Positions 23,855-36,317 are shown, counted from the first letter of the stretch. The stretch is DNA of 64,000 bases from Zoroaster sp. YZ-2022 (GCA_029582265.1 CM055831.1:1116001-1180000); one strand, 5' to 3'. Notes: a model not told the origin generated them from the sequence alone. Translations and numbers: made by a program.

Positions 23855-24619
23855 AATGACTTTGAAACCTCATATCTCCAACATTGTTCGCATATCATCA
23901 TTTCATATCAGAAATATTAGCCGAATAAGGAAATACTTGAATAAAAGTGCTGCTGAACAAATTATACATGCGTTTGTCACATCACGGATCGATAACGGGA
24001 ATGCTTTCCTCTACGGTCTCCCGCAGAATCAAATATCTCGTCTTCAGCACATACAAAACACAGCAGCTCGTGTTGTGACTTTGTCCAGAAAGTCATGCCA
24101 TATCACACCAATCTTGAAAGAACTGCACTGGCTTCCTGTTTCACAGAGAATTGTTTTTAAACTTATGCTAATTGTTCACAAATCCTTTAATAACATTGCT
24201 CCAATTTATATTTCTGAACTGCTTAAAGTCTACACATCATCACGCAATTTGTGCTCCAGCAACATGTCACTCCTGAAGGAACCAACTTCAAAACGGAACT
24301 GGGGACTGGGGTGATAGGTCTTTTTCTGTCGTGGCTCCGAGACTCTGGAATCATCTTCCAACTAAACTCAAATCTTGTCATAGTATAACTAGATTTAAGT
24401 CGATGCTTAAAACTCATCTTATGTCACAATTCTACAAAGATGATGTATATTTGTAATTTCATTGTAGGTACATGTATCTCAGTACATAATTTTTTTCCTA
24501 TGCTATCATTGTATATTGTTGGTATTGATGTTTTTTCTTTGTTTTCCGCGCCTTGAGCGCCCAGCAGGGTGGATATGTGCGCGCTACAAATGTTTATTAT
24601 TATTATTATTATTATTGTT
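23855..24619 (+). mobile_element. 5'-truncated CR1/L2-like LINE, C-terminal part and 3'UTR
   Basis: The frame reads ..RISRIRKYLNKSAAEQIIH AFVTSRIDNGNAFLYGLP..ISRLQHIQNTAARVV..HITPILKELHWLPV..RIVFKLMLIVHKSFN. A one-base shift near 24300 follows, then SVVAPRLWNHLP..FKSMLKTHL and a stop near 24453. This is the typical polymerase C-terminus of the CR1/L2 group. The 3'UTR has GCGCCTTGAGCGCCC and ends (ATT)n. TTGTTC flanks both sides, and the empty site is seen at 13440-13460. Inactive. Confidence 0.8.
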
Positions 24620-25129
24620 CTGTAACTTCTAACAACAGTGATTTCTTTATTGTGTTCTTCACAAAGGGCTTTCTTTAATCATTTTATTATCTATAAATTA
24701 AATATGTATCACCTGTGGTTTTTGCTACTTTGATGGCAACATTTGCTATTTTAACAGACATTTAATTTTTTTAATCAGAACATCGCCATTTGACTTGAGG
24801 AAGTGAATACAAATGCTGTAAAATGACACTTTTCTCAAAATAATTGTAAGAAACATGGTTTTACAGTAAATATGTACTGACAATAATTCATAATGGTCCT
24901 GTCATCAATTGATGTTGGGAATTTTTTTCTGTTAGACCAATCTTTTGACAACTATTTTGTGAAATATCTTATTTCAAAATACTTGTATTCCTTTCTAATA
25001 TGAAATGTTCCAATAAGAAAACACCAGTAATTACCTGAAAATGAAGAAACTGAGTGAATTATTATTAAAAAGCTGACTTAATTGTAAGATGGAAATGAAA
25101 TCAAACAAGAAGTTATTCAAAATAATTAG

Positions 25130-25440
25130 AAACTTATTAGGTTGCATATATTGATGAATTTCTTGCATTGGGATATTGAACAATTGATTTGATTTTTGTC
25201 CTTTCACTGACGTATCTATGAACCAGTTTCCCAGGTTCACTGGGTTCCACCATAACTGCGGTAATACCTACATTCTGGTCAAGTGTTCGTTTCCTATGAA
25301 GTCCAGTGCTTCTTTCAAACAATCTGTGCAGTGTGCACTCTATTTGACGAAATCTTAAGCGTACTGCGTATTTGAGAATGCGCGTGCAGTGTGATACTAT
25401 CACAGTAATAGCGGAAAACAGTGGTCACCGGATTATATTT
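25130..25440. repeat. Dispersed repeat fragment shared with units 1 and 3
   Basis: GATGAATTTCTTGCATTGGG..ACAATTGATTTGATTTT resembles the insertion at 11599-11660. GTGCAGTGTGATACTA..CACCGGATTA resembles 38290-38340. Probably remnants of one element family. Confidence 0.4.
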
Positions 25441-25509
25441 ATATACATTTGACCAATGGTATACTCTCCCTTAAATAACAAATAAGAAGTTTTACATGTC
25501 CTATTTCAG

Positions 25510-25638
25510 ATTTCCTTCCTAGCGAATCGGTCAGCAAAAGAGGTGCATAGTCTAGGCATGTCCATGGGAGGTACAGGATGGACACCACCCAGGGCATACT
25601 TCCCATGAGCTTCCACACCAAGTATTGCCCTACAAGCT
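25510..25638 (+). pseudogene. AHI1: AHI1 linker exon fossil, copy 2
   Basis: Same 129-base exon as copy 1 with intact splice sites. It reads SFLANRSAKEVHSLGMSMGG.. and carries the same TGA after YFP. Confidence 0.55.
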
Positions 25639-25724
25639 GTAAGTTCAATTAAAACCCCTATACACTATTGGTAATCTCAAAATAACACAAATGATGAGTT
25701 TCACATGAAACTTACTTGGTGTAA

Positions 25725-25915
25725 AGTTGATAATGGTATAAAACAACACTGATATCTTTCTGTCTCGGGTTGATATCATTTAGTGTAAAGTTGATAATGG
25801 TATAAAACAACACTGATATCTTTCTGTCTCGGGTTGATATCATTTAGTGTAAAGTTGATAATGGTATAAAACAACACTGATATCTTTCTGTCTCGGGTTG
25901 ATATCATTTAGGTAA
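25725..25915. repeat. 64-bp tandem repeat, three units
   Basis: Three near-identical units of the repeat that has two units at 14325. Here all three read AACAACACTGATATC, showing local homogenisation after duplication. Confidence 0.85.
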
Positions 25916-26084
25916 AATTAAGCAGTTATTCAAGACAGAAATTCCATATTGGATGCAGAAATGTTTCTATAAGTGTATACTGGCTTTTCATACAGACTCA
26001 TATTTGGTGAATATTGTATCTTATAAGAATTTTGTTATTAGAATATAAATAAAAAACATTTTATAATTCATTGATTATTGTTAA

Positions 26085-26959
26085 TGCTAGGTTCCCACTG
26101 TCGTGCGATCCGTTACGAACGCCACGATTGGCCATTCGTAGCTGATCGTGGAATTTTTGTTTCCTTTTCTGAAATTTCACGTTTGGATGCAAGTTGATGC
26201 GAGTCGATACGTTCTGGTACGATTTGGTGCGCTTGGATGCGATATAGGCATGATTGGTCAATTTCAGATGACACGATCTGTCACGATCTGGTCTCCCGTT
26301 CAGATACGATCAGATACGTTCCGATAGGATTGTCCCGATTGAGTCCACGATTGTGTCCCGATCTGACACGATCATCACGATCGGGGTCCCCGATTTTGGA
26401 CGATCTGATACGTGCAGATACGTTCCGATACGTTCCGATACGATCATCACGAACCGATGCGTTCTTTTGCGATCGGATACGATTGTGGTGGCGATGTCTT
26501 TCACGATCGGGATGGAGAGTGATCACGATTTGAGCCACGATTGAACCCCGACGGGTACATATACAGCCCGACTGACCATGGACTTCATTGTTTCTTGAAC
26601 TTCTACAGAGTGAAGACTACAACCCACAATCATTGATGATGGCAGGAGTTGAGGATGATGACAACGTGGTGTTTGTATTGTCCAATGTTGATCCCGATCA
26701 CCATGATTTCGAAGCACTATTAGATGCGATCTGTCGCGCTTTGTTACGATCCAATACGATCTCATGCGATGATCACGATTAAAAATTAATCGTGTTGATC
26801 GTAGAAAATTTTTGAACCGTCCAAACATGTTCTACGATCAACACGATTGCCACGACAGACCTCAAGATCTGATAAGATCTGATAGGATCACCACGATTAC
26901 TCCACGATTAAGACCACGATTTCAATCGTGGCGCGAATCGTGATAGTGGGAACGGGGCA
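26085..26959. mobile_element. Harbinger-like TIR element packed with CGAT/GATACG motifs
   Basis: 875 bases with ends TGC..GTTCCCACT and the inverse AGTGGGAAC...GCA, flanked by TAA on both sides (26082-26084, 26960-26962). A 3-base TAA target fits PIF/Harbinger elements. The interior consists mostly of degenerate short motifs (CACGATT, GATACGTTCCGATACG, TGACACGATCATCACG) on both strands. A central stretch of about 190 bases (26565-26755) lacks them. Units 1 and 3 lack the element. The several short frames here are low-complexity artefacts. Confidence 0.6.
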
Positions 26960-27126
26960 TAACATTTATATAATTTAAGCATATCATTTTTATAATGATT
27001 ACAGAGTACAACTTTTTCTCGAAGCCAATTATAATACTGTTCTCTTTATAATTCACAACAATCTGAAACTTTGTCAGTTTTTATTTAATAAATGGTAATG
27101 GTCTTTTTAATTCCAATGACCCACAG

Positions 27127-27358
27127 AGTCAGGGAGGCACAGCCAACTTCACATTCAACCCACCGCCGTCACAGAAGAAGACCGACCACCGCCGTGCGGT
27201 GGCGCTCTATGACTACACCGCCCAATGATCAGATGAACTCAACCTCAGACAGGGTGACTGGATATCAGTGCTTCATGAATTGATGGATGACAACTGGATG
27301 GGACAACTTGATAATGGACAGCAAAGACACTTCACAGCAAACTAAGTCATTGATGAAT
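27127..27358 (+). pseudogene. AHI1: AHI1 SH3-domain exon fossil, copy 2
   Basis: 232 bases between CACAG and GTAAGA. ALYDYTAQ, TGA, SDELNLRQGDWISVLHE, then a disturbed loop, ..MGQLDNGQQ..., AN, TAA, VIDE. It shares both stop codons with copy 1. Confidence 0.85.
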
Positions 27359-27509
27359 GTAAGAGTGGGGGGCGGAGGGACGGGAGGGGAGGAGAAGGGG
27401 TGAGATGGTATCGTTGGCTTAGTTCTGAATAACCCTTTATCTATAGTTAACCTTTGGCTATAAAAGGACATTATGTTTAGGATCTTTTGTAAATGAACCT
27501 ATGTGTTAA

Positions 27510-27710
27510 AGGAACAGTATCTTCATGATCAAAGCGGACTTTCAACAGGGCATGGAATCGGTGTCATAGTTTAAGATGTGACTGAAAATTACTGGCTCAT
27601 TTATGCAGAGGCAACGGTAATATGACCTTATCATGTGAGGTATTATTTTCAGTCAATCTAAAACTAGCACTCTGATTCCATGCCCTGTTGTTCAAGACGA
27701 CATAGTCCCT
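27510..27710. mobile_element. TTAA-flanked foldback MITE
   Basis: TTAA at 27506-27509 and 27711-27714. Ends AGGAACAGTATC and the inverse CATAGTCCCT. Full-length member of the family. Confidence 0.75.
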
Positions 27711-28332
27711 TTAAGTATGGATACATTTACAGACATTTTACCAAAAGTGTATAATGACTTTAAATCAATATCTCAATGAGAAGAAAAACATCATTTTATA
27801 GCAAGTTATTTATCAGTAAGACTAATTGCGGTGACACCATGTAAGAATCTCAATTGAGTAGTAATTAGTTCTGAAAAGAACTGGGGGTTATTTATCAATT
27901 ACAAACATTTTGTTATATACACCATCAACATTTAAAAAAAAAAAAAATTATACTTTGTTAATACATTGTGTCACAATTTTATTTGGATTGATGTGCTTCA
28001 AGTTTTCTAAAATATCCGTCCAGTTAAAACAAAGTACATTTGTAAGGATTTCCTGATATAAAATACATTCAGTTTGTTGCATAAGGCCCATTTCTTGATA
28101 TTGCCCAAAAATGTTACGTATTAATTCAAGCGTTCTCTGCATTATCGTAAGGACATTTGTGGCATAATTTTTATCAAGGCACCACTAATGGTATTTATTT
28201 CCCACTCATTGGGAAGTGTGTGCAAAGTTAGGGACATGTGCACAGAATACAGGAAAAACAGGGAATGATGGGTAAATCCTATAGGAAAATCCCACTAATT
28301 TTGTTTGACAAATTTAACTACTGTGCAAAACT

Positions 28333-29420
28333 ATGAATTGTGTGCTTCAATACTTGTCTAAGGTCTCTTTATATGAATTGTGTGCTTCAGTACTTGTCTA
28401 AGGTCTCTTTATATGAATTGTGTGCTTCAGTACTTGTCTGAGGTCTCTTTATATGAATTGTGTGCTTCAGTACTTGTCTAAGGTCTCTTTATATGAATTG
28501 TGTGCTTCAGTACTTGTCTAAGGTCTCTTTATATGAATTGTGAGCTTCAGCACTTGTCTGAGGTCTCTTTATATGAATTGTGTGCTTCAGTACTTGTCTA
28601 AGGTCTCTTTATATGAATTGTGTGCTTCAGTACTTGTCTGAGGTCTCTTTATATGAATTGTGTGCTTCAGTACTTGTCTAAGGTCTCTTTATATGAATTG
28701 TGTGCTTCAGTACTTGTCTGATGTCTCTTTATATGAATTGTGTGCTTCAGTACTTGTCTAAGGTCTCTTTATATGAATTGTGTGCTTCAGTACTTGTCTA
28801 AGGTCTCTTTATATGAATTGTGTGCTTCAGTACTTGTCTGAGGTCTCTTTATATGAATTGTGTGCTTCAGTACTTGTCTGAGGTCTCTTTATATGAATTG
28901 TGTGCTTCAGTACTTGTCTATAAGGTCTCTTTATATGAATTGTGTGCTTCAGTACTTGTCTGAGGTCTCTTTATATGAATTGTGTGCTTCAGTACTTGTC
29001 TGAGGTCTCTTTATATGAATTGTGTGCTTCAGTACTTGTCTATAAGGTCTCTTTATATGAATTGTGTGCTTCAGTACTTGTCTGAGGTCTCTTTATATGA
29101 ATTGTGTGCTTCAGTACTTGTCTGAGGTCTCTTTATATGAATTGTGTGCTTCAGTACTTGTCTAAGGTCTCTTTATATGAATTGTGTGCTTCAGTACTTG
29201 TCTGAGGTCTCTTTATATGAATTGTGTGCTTCAGTACTTGTCTAAGGTCTCTTTATATGAATTGTGTGCTTCAGTACTTGTCTAAGGTCTCTTTATATGA
29301 ATTGTGTGCTTCAGTACTTGTCTGATGTCTCTTTATATGAATTGTGTGCTTCAGTACTTGTCTGAGGTCTCTTTATATGAATTGTGTGCTTCAGTACTTG
29401 GCTAAGGTCTCTTTATTATC
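28333..29420. repeat. 40-bp minisatellite, ~27 units
   Basis: Unit TATGAATTGTGTGCTTCAGT + ACTTGTCTRAGGTCTCTTTA. The main variant is A/G at TCT(A/G)AGG. Two units have a TA insertion (near 28920 and 29040) and two read GATGTC. The homologous locus at 52265-52303 carries a single unit with the same right flank (TTATCTGATTTT), so the array expanded here only. Confidence 0.95.
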
Positions 29421-29577
29421 TGATTTTGTACATTTGCGTAGTCAATTTCTAATTCATGTGACAGTAAATATTATGTTTCTTGTGCATATATTACTGTGTA
29501 TTTACCGCCAAATGTTGACTTTCTGCATTATAAAAAGGTCACATGAAAACGGTGTTAATCCTTTCATATGTTCCCAC

Positions 29578-29870
29578 CATTCGGTAAATACAATTCATTG
29601 TAGCATTCGGTAAATACAATTCATTGTAGCATTCGGTAAATACAATTCATTGTAGCATTCGGTAAATACAATTCATTGTAGCATTCGGTAAATTCAATTC
29701 ATGGTAGCATTCGGTAAATACAATTCATGGTAGCATTCAGTAAATACAATTCATTGTAGCATTCGGTAAATACAATTCATTTGAGCGTTCAGTAAATACA
29801 ATTTAATGTAGCGTTCAGTAAATACAATTCATGGTAGCGTTCAGTAAATACAATTCATTGTACTACTATA
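29578..29870. repeat. 26-bp tandem repeat, ~11 units
   Basis: Unit ATTCGGTAAATACAATTCAT + TGTAGC. The homologous site has two units at 16735-16793 and one at 52456-52482. Confidence 0.9.
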
Positions 29871-29901
29871 TGTTTTATAAAATGAACAAAAGTGACATTA
29901 A

Positions 29902-30113
29902 AGGGGCAGTATCGTCACGATCAACAGGGCATGGAATCGGAGTGCTAGTTTTAAAAATAACTCATTGACAGAAAATAATACCCCACAAGTCATTCATACC
30001 ATTACTGCTGCATAAATAAGCCAGTACTTATCAGTCACTGTGTCCATATTGAACAAGGACATTGATTCCATGCCCTATTGAAAGTCTGCTCCAATCGAGA
30101 CAAAAGTGTCCCT
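29902..30113. mobile_element. TTAA-flanked foldback MITE, right end altered
   Basis: TTAA at 29898-29901, then AGGGGCAGTATCGTCACGATC, with the CAGGGCATGGAAT arm and its complement. Ends in GTGTCCCTTTT without a clear TTAA. Confidence 0.7.
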
Positions 30114-30577
30114 TTTTTACTGTTTACTGTTTATTTGTGAAAATATTGAATGTACTTGAAGAGTTTACTGTTATACAAAGCATCATTATTTCTCATGAAC
30201 TTTGAACTTTTACAAGACATTTTACACCAAATGAGGTGAACTCATAATAACTGGAGACAGTTTGTGCTCATTGAAAACAATCTTTGACTTTAAACGCTAA
30301 GTGAATGTCATCATTTTCATTACACTTAAACCCCTACTTTTCTGTAAAGACAGAAGGTAAACATTTAACTAAATAATTTATTTAACTAAATAATTTATAT
30401 AAGAAATAATAAGAAATGAATTTTCATTTTGAAGAATTCACAAAATCTAAACAAATCTTTTGCATGCAGCTTAGCGCCAGTCCTTCATATCCAATATTCA
30501 TCCACATTTTTTGCTTAATCTGCCACTTTACATCCGTTTTGTGAAACAAATGTATAGATTTTGAATTAGTGGTCTTT

Positions 30578-31483
30578 TAGTCCAGGAGCAAAGTCTGAAA
30601 AGCCCTCTAGTTTAGGAGTTGGTTCAACACCTACTACATCTAAGGTTTGACCACACAGGATGGTAGAACATACCTAATGGAACACCGCTAGGTAGTATGT
30701 GGTCTCAAATTGTGGTATCAGTTTCGAAAAAAATGCCATTTTTATAAGTCAAAAATTACAGAGTGATGACAGAGTTAAACTTCTGTACCGAGCTGCAAAA
30801 CTGGACCATTTGATTTATTTATTTTTTTATTTTTATTTTTTTTAAGTTTAAAGACTTTAAAGTGCTTCTTTTAATGGAAAGTTCACACTTTTATCAGGCT
30901 TCCAGCAGATAAAGTTAATGCCCACTGTAGAGTGAAGCTCCAATCCTTAACTGTTTGAAGACAATGCATGACCTGTTTGCCTTGTCACTTCCAATAATTA
31001 AGAATACATTGCTATTCATCAGGAGAGGACACGCCCCTTAAGAACAACTGAAATTTCGGTGCATCATATGAACTGAAATCGGTCCATTCATTTTGCTAAG
31101 TGTGGGAGCAGGTTGCCAATTATGAAAAAGGGGGTAGCTACGCCCCTTTTTTACCCCTCCTACATCCGCCCATGTACTTAAAAAACTTTGGCAAATTGAA
31201 AGATTATCTCTTGTGAGAAAACCCATCATTTATGAAAATAGAATGTAAATTTATTAATCGACTGCATACTGTAGTTGCCAAAGTTGAAGATTTTATTGAT
31301 TTTTAGACCTTTAAAATATAACATTACGTTTTGCACTTTAATGCAAAACTGATACCACAATTTGACACCACATACTACCTGGAGGTGTTCCAGAGGGTCT
31401 ATTCTACCACCCCGTGTAGTCAAACCTTAGATGTAGTGGGTGTTGAATGACCACATTTATGCCAGGTCCGTGCTCCTGGACTA
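30578..31483. mobile_element. 906-bp TIR element, unit 2 only
   Basis: Ends TAGTCCAGGAGCA and its exact complement TGCTCCTGGACTA. Inner inverted segments (ACTACATCTAAGGTTTGAC) continue to about 100 bases from each end. TTT on both sides is the likely target duplication; units 1 and 3 show the empty site GGTCTTTACATTTCC. No transposase was recognised. Confidence 0.7.
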
Positions 31484-31548
31484 TTTACATTTCCATGAGA
31501 CTTCTTTGTACAGTCTTATACAATATTTCCTTGGATCTTTTTCCCCAG

Positions 31549-31740
31549 TTGCCCAGTTGGACCTCGGTCTGACAACCATCAGGGATGGGAAAGAGAAGGA
31601 GGAACTATGTCCTGGCACAGCGAAGTCAGAGAAGGCCCTCGTGAGTTTGTTTGAAGCCAAGTGAGAGATGAAGGATGGAGATGGACACGAGTAAGACGTT
31701 AAGGATGGAAAGAGTCAAGGCCAAGCTGGCTACTGTCATG
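31549..31740 (+). pseudogene. 'LDLGLTTIRDG' exon fossil, copy 2
   Basis: 192 bases, splice sites kept. It has the same TGA after LFEAK as copy 1. It also has a one-base insertion (AAGGATGGAGATGG) shared with copy 3 that shifts the frame. Confidence 0.5.
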
Positions 31741-32070
31741 GTATGACTATCGCTTGAAAATCCATAATGCATCTCAATAAAATATGTACATCCAGTATAG
31801 ACCTCTTATGACTGACTCTTATGATATATATATACTGTTTTGGTACTATAGACATCTTTTTCATTGATCCGGATATTTTAGACAATGTAAGTCTAAGTTA
31901 ATCAACAAATAATTAGAAAGAAATACACTACTTACATATTTTTTTATTTCACTTTAGAAACCTCTTTAATCAAAAAGCATAAAAAAGTTTACACATTCAA
32001 TGTTACTAAATTGTGTTGAGTTTTATAAACAAATACAACAATTTTCTTTATAAGTAAGACCAATTGTGGT

Positions 32071-32835
32071 GACACCATGTGAAATTCTCTATTGAGTAGT
32101 AATTAGTTTTGAAAGGAACTGGAGGTTACAACTCAACGTTTCAATCAGTATGCTCTGATCGTCTTCCAAAAGTTCTTTTTAGAACTTTTTAGTTCATTTT
32201 AGAACTAATTGAATACCTGAATATGAGAAGGGCCCAAGTCCACAAGATGTCATTTGAGAAAATTTTGAAAAAAATATATATATTATACTTATTTCTTAAG
32301 ATATGGTCTTTTGGTTTATATGGCAACTTATTTATGCATATGTGAATGTAAAAGGGTATACTGCATGATGATACACATTTCGGTCACAACGCAGGGGGTC
32401 ACTTAATATGTTGGACTTCGGCCCTTCTCATAATCACACCATAGAAAAACAGTTTGTTGTGCATGTACCACATTTTATTTGTTTCAAATTAAAATAAACA
32501 ATCTACAGTGGCTTTTTTACTGAAAGGAAAGACAAATACCATAATTTGACACTTTGGGCAAAAAAAAATAAAATGTTGGTTGTCCTCCACAACTTTTATG
32601 GGGCAGGGGCGGGCGTGCGGATTTATTTTTCATTCAGAGTCAAAAACTGTATAAAAAAGTAATAAAAGACTAATACTGAGAGTGTGGATTTGGGCCTATC
32701 TTTCACACACAAGGTAGCCCCTATGGTATAGCAATATTTTCCCAGGTGTAACTCATTTTGGCCAAAATATGGACTTGGGCCCTTCTCATATTCAGGTATT
32801 CAATTACTACTCAAGAGAGAATTTCACATGGTGTC
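32071..32835. repeat. Foldback repeat, copy 3, split by a MITE
   Basis: The arms are the same as at 17946-18096. The right arm is interrupted at AATT by a 591-bp element. Confidence 0.75.
32211..32801. mobile_element. 591-bp MITE, copy A
   Basis: TIR GAATACCTGAATATGAGAAG..CCCAAGTCCA and its complement, flanked by AATT (32207-32210, 32802-32805). It is inserted in the foldback hairpin. An orthologous copy at the same position lies at 42059-42648, and the site is empty in the first two hairpins. No coding capacity. Confidence 0.8.
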
Positions 32836-33037
32836 ACCGCAATTTGTCTTACTTATCCACTTCACCATGCAAAGCTACAAGTTTTACCTAATCTGCTTTA
32901 TAACAACCATATTTTATTCAATTGATTCAATTCAATATATTTAATTCATCAACAAAATTTTATACTGTTAAACAAAGCACATAATCTTAAAATTTATACA
33001 ATAAATTTACAAATATGCATTTAACTTGTTTTTACAG

Positions 33038-33185
33038 GACAGTAAAGATAGGCAGGGTACCCCCGCACCAGCAGACTATGATGACTAGCTCATTTACATT
33101 TACACTAGGGGGGACCACCCCTATGCATCAACCAACAATGATCACTTGGGGATCCATATTTGATACAACCCAGCACAAAACACAG
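33038..33185 (+). pseudogene. 'DSKDRQG' exon fossil, copy 2
   Basis: Splice sites intact. DYDD is followed by TAG at 33086-33088, as in the other copies. Confidence 0.5.
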
Positions 33186-33199
33186 GTATGTTGTTTTTG

Positions 33200-34140
33200 T
33201 TGTTAAGCTGTGGTTGTGACTAACGTTACCAGTAATGGAAAATTTGCTACAAATGTAACATCTGTGGTTGTGACTAGCATTACCAATAATGGCAAATTTA
33301 CCACAAATGTAACATTTGTGGTTGTGAATAACATTTGTCTACTACTGTGATACTGTGATACAGCACTCTTCCCAATGTGACATGCGCTTTGTAAGTCAGA
33401 GGAATTGGTTTTGTGTACATCGGGGTAACCCTCGATGGTGAAAATGTACTAAGGCTCTGAGTTTGAGGCAATTCAGCTTCTGACTTGACACTGTGCTGCA
33501 CATTCAAGTGAAATATAATAAACGTGAAGCGAGCATATGTATATATGTGTATGTATATACGTATGTATGTATGTATGCATCTATTTTCCCGCTTTTTTGG
33601 ATCCCTCCTCATGATCCTTTGCTTTCCCTTTTCCCTATAAATGGATGTGCCTTTTATGTTTGTATCTTGTCTACGCCTCTGATGAAGGTCCGGTTTGAAA
33701 GCTAAGGCCACCCTCCAGATTTAATATATATATATATAAAAAGATAATTGGCATAAGTGGACCGCCCACCAACATAGGGTGGTTAGCTCAGTTGGTAGAG
33801 CACTCGTACGGTATTTGAGAGGTCGTAGGTTCGAGTATGTATGTATGTATGTATGTATGTATGTATGTATGTATGTATCTTTGATCAGGCATATGATATT
33901 TGATGCATCTAATGGAAATTTAGAATATTTATTTTTTAATAGAGATTTTTAGGCAAAATATAATTTTCTGTGTGGGGTTTTGTTTCTTTTGACGTGTAAC
34001 AAACAATTCATAACAAGATAAGTGATACAGTGGTATCAACACTCAAGATTCTTCATGAGATGTCTGTGTAACATCTTCATGAGGACATTTCACCATTATG
34101 ATGATGACAAGGGAGATTGCCAGTCAGCAGCATGTTGGAT
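33200..34140. repeat. Dispersed repeats, tRNA-like fragment and (TATG)n
   Basis: A tandem pair of GTGGTTGTGACTA..ATTACCA..AATGGCAAATTT segments (33210-33330) is followed by the repeat shared with 7150 and 43190. A truncated tRNA-like cassette (33777-33835) then runs into a TATG microsatellite (33836-33880). Confidence 0.6.
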
Positions 34141-34144
34141 TACA

Positions 34145-36315
34145 TCATATCATGTGATATGTCTTCACTGAGTAGCAGTCTGCTACTACCAGCTGATGCC
34201 CATCTGCAGTGAATGTGATTCCCATGGGGTAGCACAGACCCTGAACTATACATGAGATGAATGTACCTTTTTTGTCATAATGGTGAATATGACCAGTGAT
34301 AACATCCTTATTCCACACTGCAATGTATATGTCTGATCTGTCACAGCATACACCTCTGCAGTATTTAACTTGCTTACCATTGATTGTTGGTTTGATTGTG
34401 AGTAATGAAGTACCATTGTTATCAACAATGTCTACTTTATGTTGGTTACCACCACTGACTACAAGTTTGTTATTGATGTCAGTGGCCAAGTAGTAAGGTT
34501 TTGTTTTGACTGGCGCAATATGAATGAGCGAGCCATCAGTTGGGCTGTGCTTGGTGACCACCATCCTATACACATCCCCTACTAAGATGTTACCATCATT
34601 ATTTACTGCTACACTCTGGAGGTCCACTGCTTTCTTACCTCCCTCACTATGAGGCACTGTGGGGAAGTCAAAGGCAAGTGTGCCATCATGGTTGTACATC
34701 TTGACATTGTTGGTGTCATCCACAACTACTATGTGATTGTGTGTAGCTGCAATGTCACATAGATCTGGAAAAAGGGTAAAACATATTATAAAAAATACAA
34801 AATAATTGAACAAAATAATGGTGAAAGTGTTGGAGATGTTGATGTGTATACAATATACATGTGAATGTCAACATTTGTGAATGCCTCATTGAACTTGATC
34901 ACAAATGCTTAATACAGGGTTTATCAACGTCGCCCTTCATCCATGTACATTGAAGATATATTGCCTTTTTATTTTTCTTAACTTTGGTGGTAATTTCTGA
35001 CTATTCTCTTTTTAATCAGAACATTGCTTTTAGAAAGGGGAAAATGCTTTAAAATGAGAAAATACAAACAAATTATTGTCAAAACCATGATTTCATAGTA
35101 ATTAATTATCTAATATTTTGTGAATTGTGTAAATTTTCTGACTAAAAAAGAAATTACTGGTAAAATACCCTGCACCCCCCCCCCCAAAAAAAATGGGCGA
35201 TACATCTACAACTTGTATGTTTATAAAACATGCATATAATAAAGAGACTTACGGCCTTGTATTGGAATGGTGTTCTTGAGGTGGCCCTCAGAGCTGAAGA
35301 GTTTCACCTCTGTACTAAAGTCTTCTGCCACTGCAAGATCATTGGCTGGAGCTACAGCAGCAATGCCTCTAACAAAGTTGACTCCGCCAAACTCATGAAA
35401 AAGCTCCCACTTGCCTTCCAGTTCCAGTTTACCCAAGTTGATGTTTTCATCATCATTACTCTGCTTAAACCTCAGATATGACAGGTTGCGGTCAATCTGT
35501 GGTACAGTTTGACCGGTCAGCAATTTCAAGTCAGGATACAGTTCAAGGAAATTAGAGTCAGAAGAATTCTTGGTGACATCTTGCGCTACCTCTAGTGAGT
35601 ATTGCTTCTCCTGCAGCATCATACTCACGGTTTTCTCATGCTCATCAAATCTTGTGTTACGATCCCGCTGCAGGTTTTTGATTTGAGCAATCATGCGATT
35701 CTCTTCCCTTTTTACCTTTGCTATTATCTTAGCTGCTTTGTCATGAACCTCTGTCATGATCCCTGTTACTTTCTTTCCAAATTCCTGCTTAGCTTGAGAT
35801 GATACTGCTAATGAATGTTCAAATGCCTTGATTTCTCTCTTAAACTCTGGGAAGACATCTTTCATTAACTGCCTGCGTTCAAGAGCAGCTGTGTCATAGT
35901 CAATATAGTGGTGTTCATGTTTAGGGTGGTCAATGACAATACAATCTCGACAGATCAACTTTTCACATGTCACGCAATAAAACCGATTAATTTCTCCCTT
36001 GTGTTTTTGACATCTTGACTCATCCTCTAGTGTTTTGGCCGAGGTGGCATCCTTCCTCTGTAGTGATGAGACATCATCTAAGAGACCCTCTAAATAGAAA
36101 TTGGTTTTCAGGCCAGTAACCCCCTCCTCAGGAAGTTTTGTCTCCCGTCGACACATTGGGCAGGGCATCTGTTTTGCATCTTTGTAGTAGTCCACCAGAC
36201 AGTTCTCACAGAAACTGTGGAGGCAGTCTAATGCTTTTGGTTTTGTGTATCTGTCCTGACAGATACTGCATTGCAGATGATTCTCACTGATTGTCTCCAA
36301 TGCTGCAGAAGCCAT
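34145..36315 (-). CDS. TRIM-NHL RING E3 ligase-like protein, copy 3
   Basis: Exons 36315-35253 and 34764-34145, phase 1 junction, 560 residues, all open. RING starts LQCSICQDRY and keeps all eight ligands; B-box 2 is complete. The acceptor is TTTTTCCAG|AT, so the junction reads IQG-HLCD. Nearest to copy 4 in sequence (for example RRETKLP, SLEVAQ/EDVTKNSS, KLLTGQTVPQID). Likely functional. Confidence 0.88.
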
Positions 36316-36317
36316 CT

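Noticed and set aside
26061..26828. Several overlapping frames on both strands
   Set aside because: They come from the CGAT/GATACG motif patchwork of a transposable element; composition explains them and no transposase motif was seen.
28333..29420. CRISPR-like regular array
   Set aside because: The 40-bp units abut directly, with no unique spacers between repeats, and the host is an animal. It is a minisatellite.
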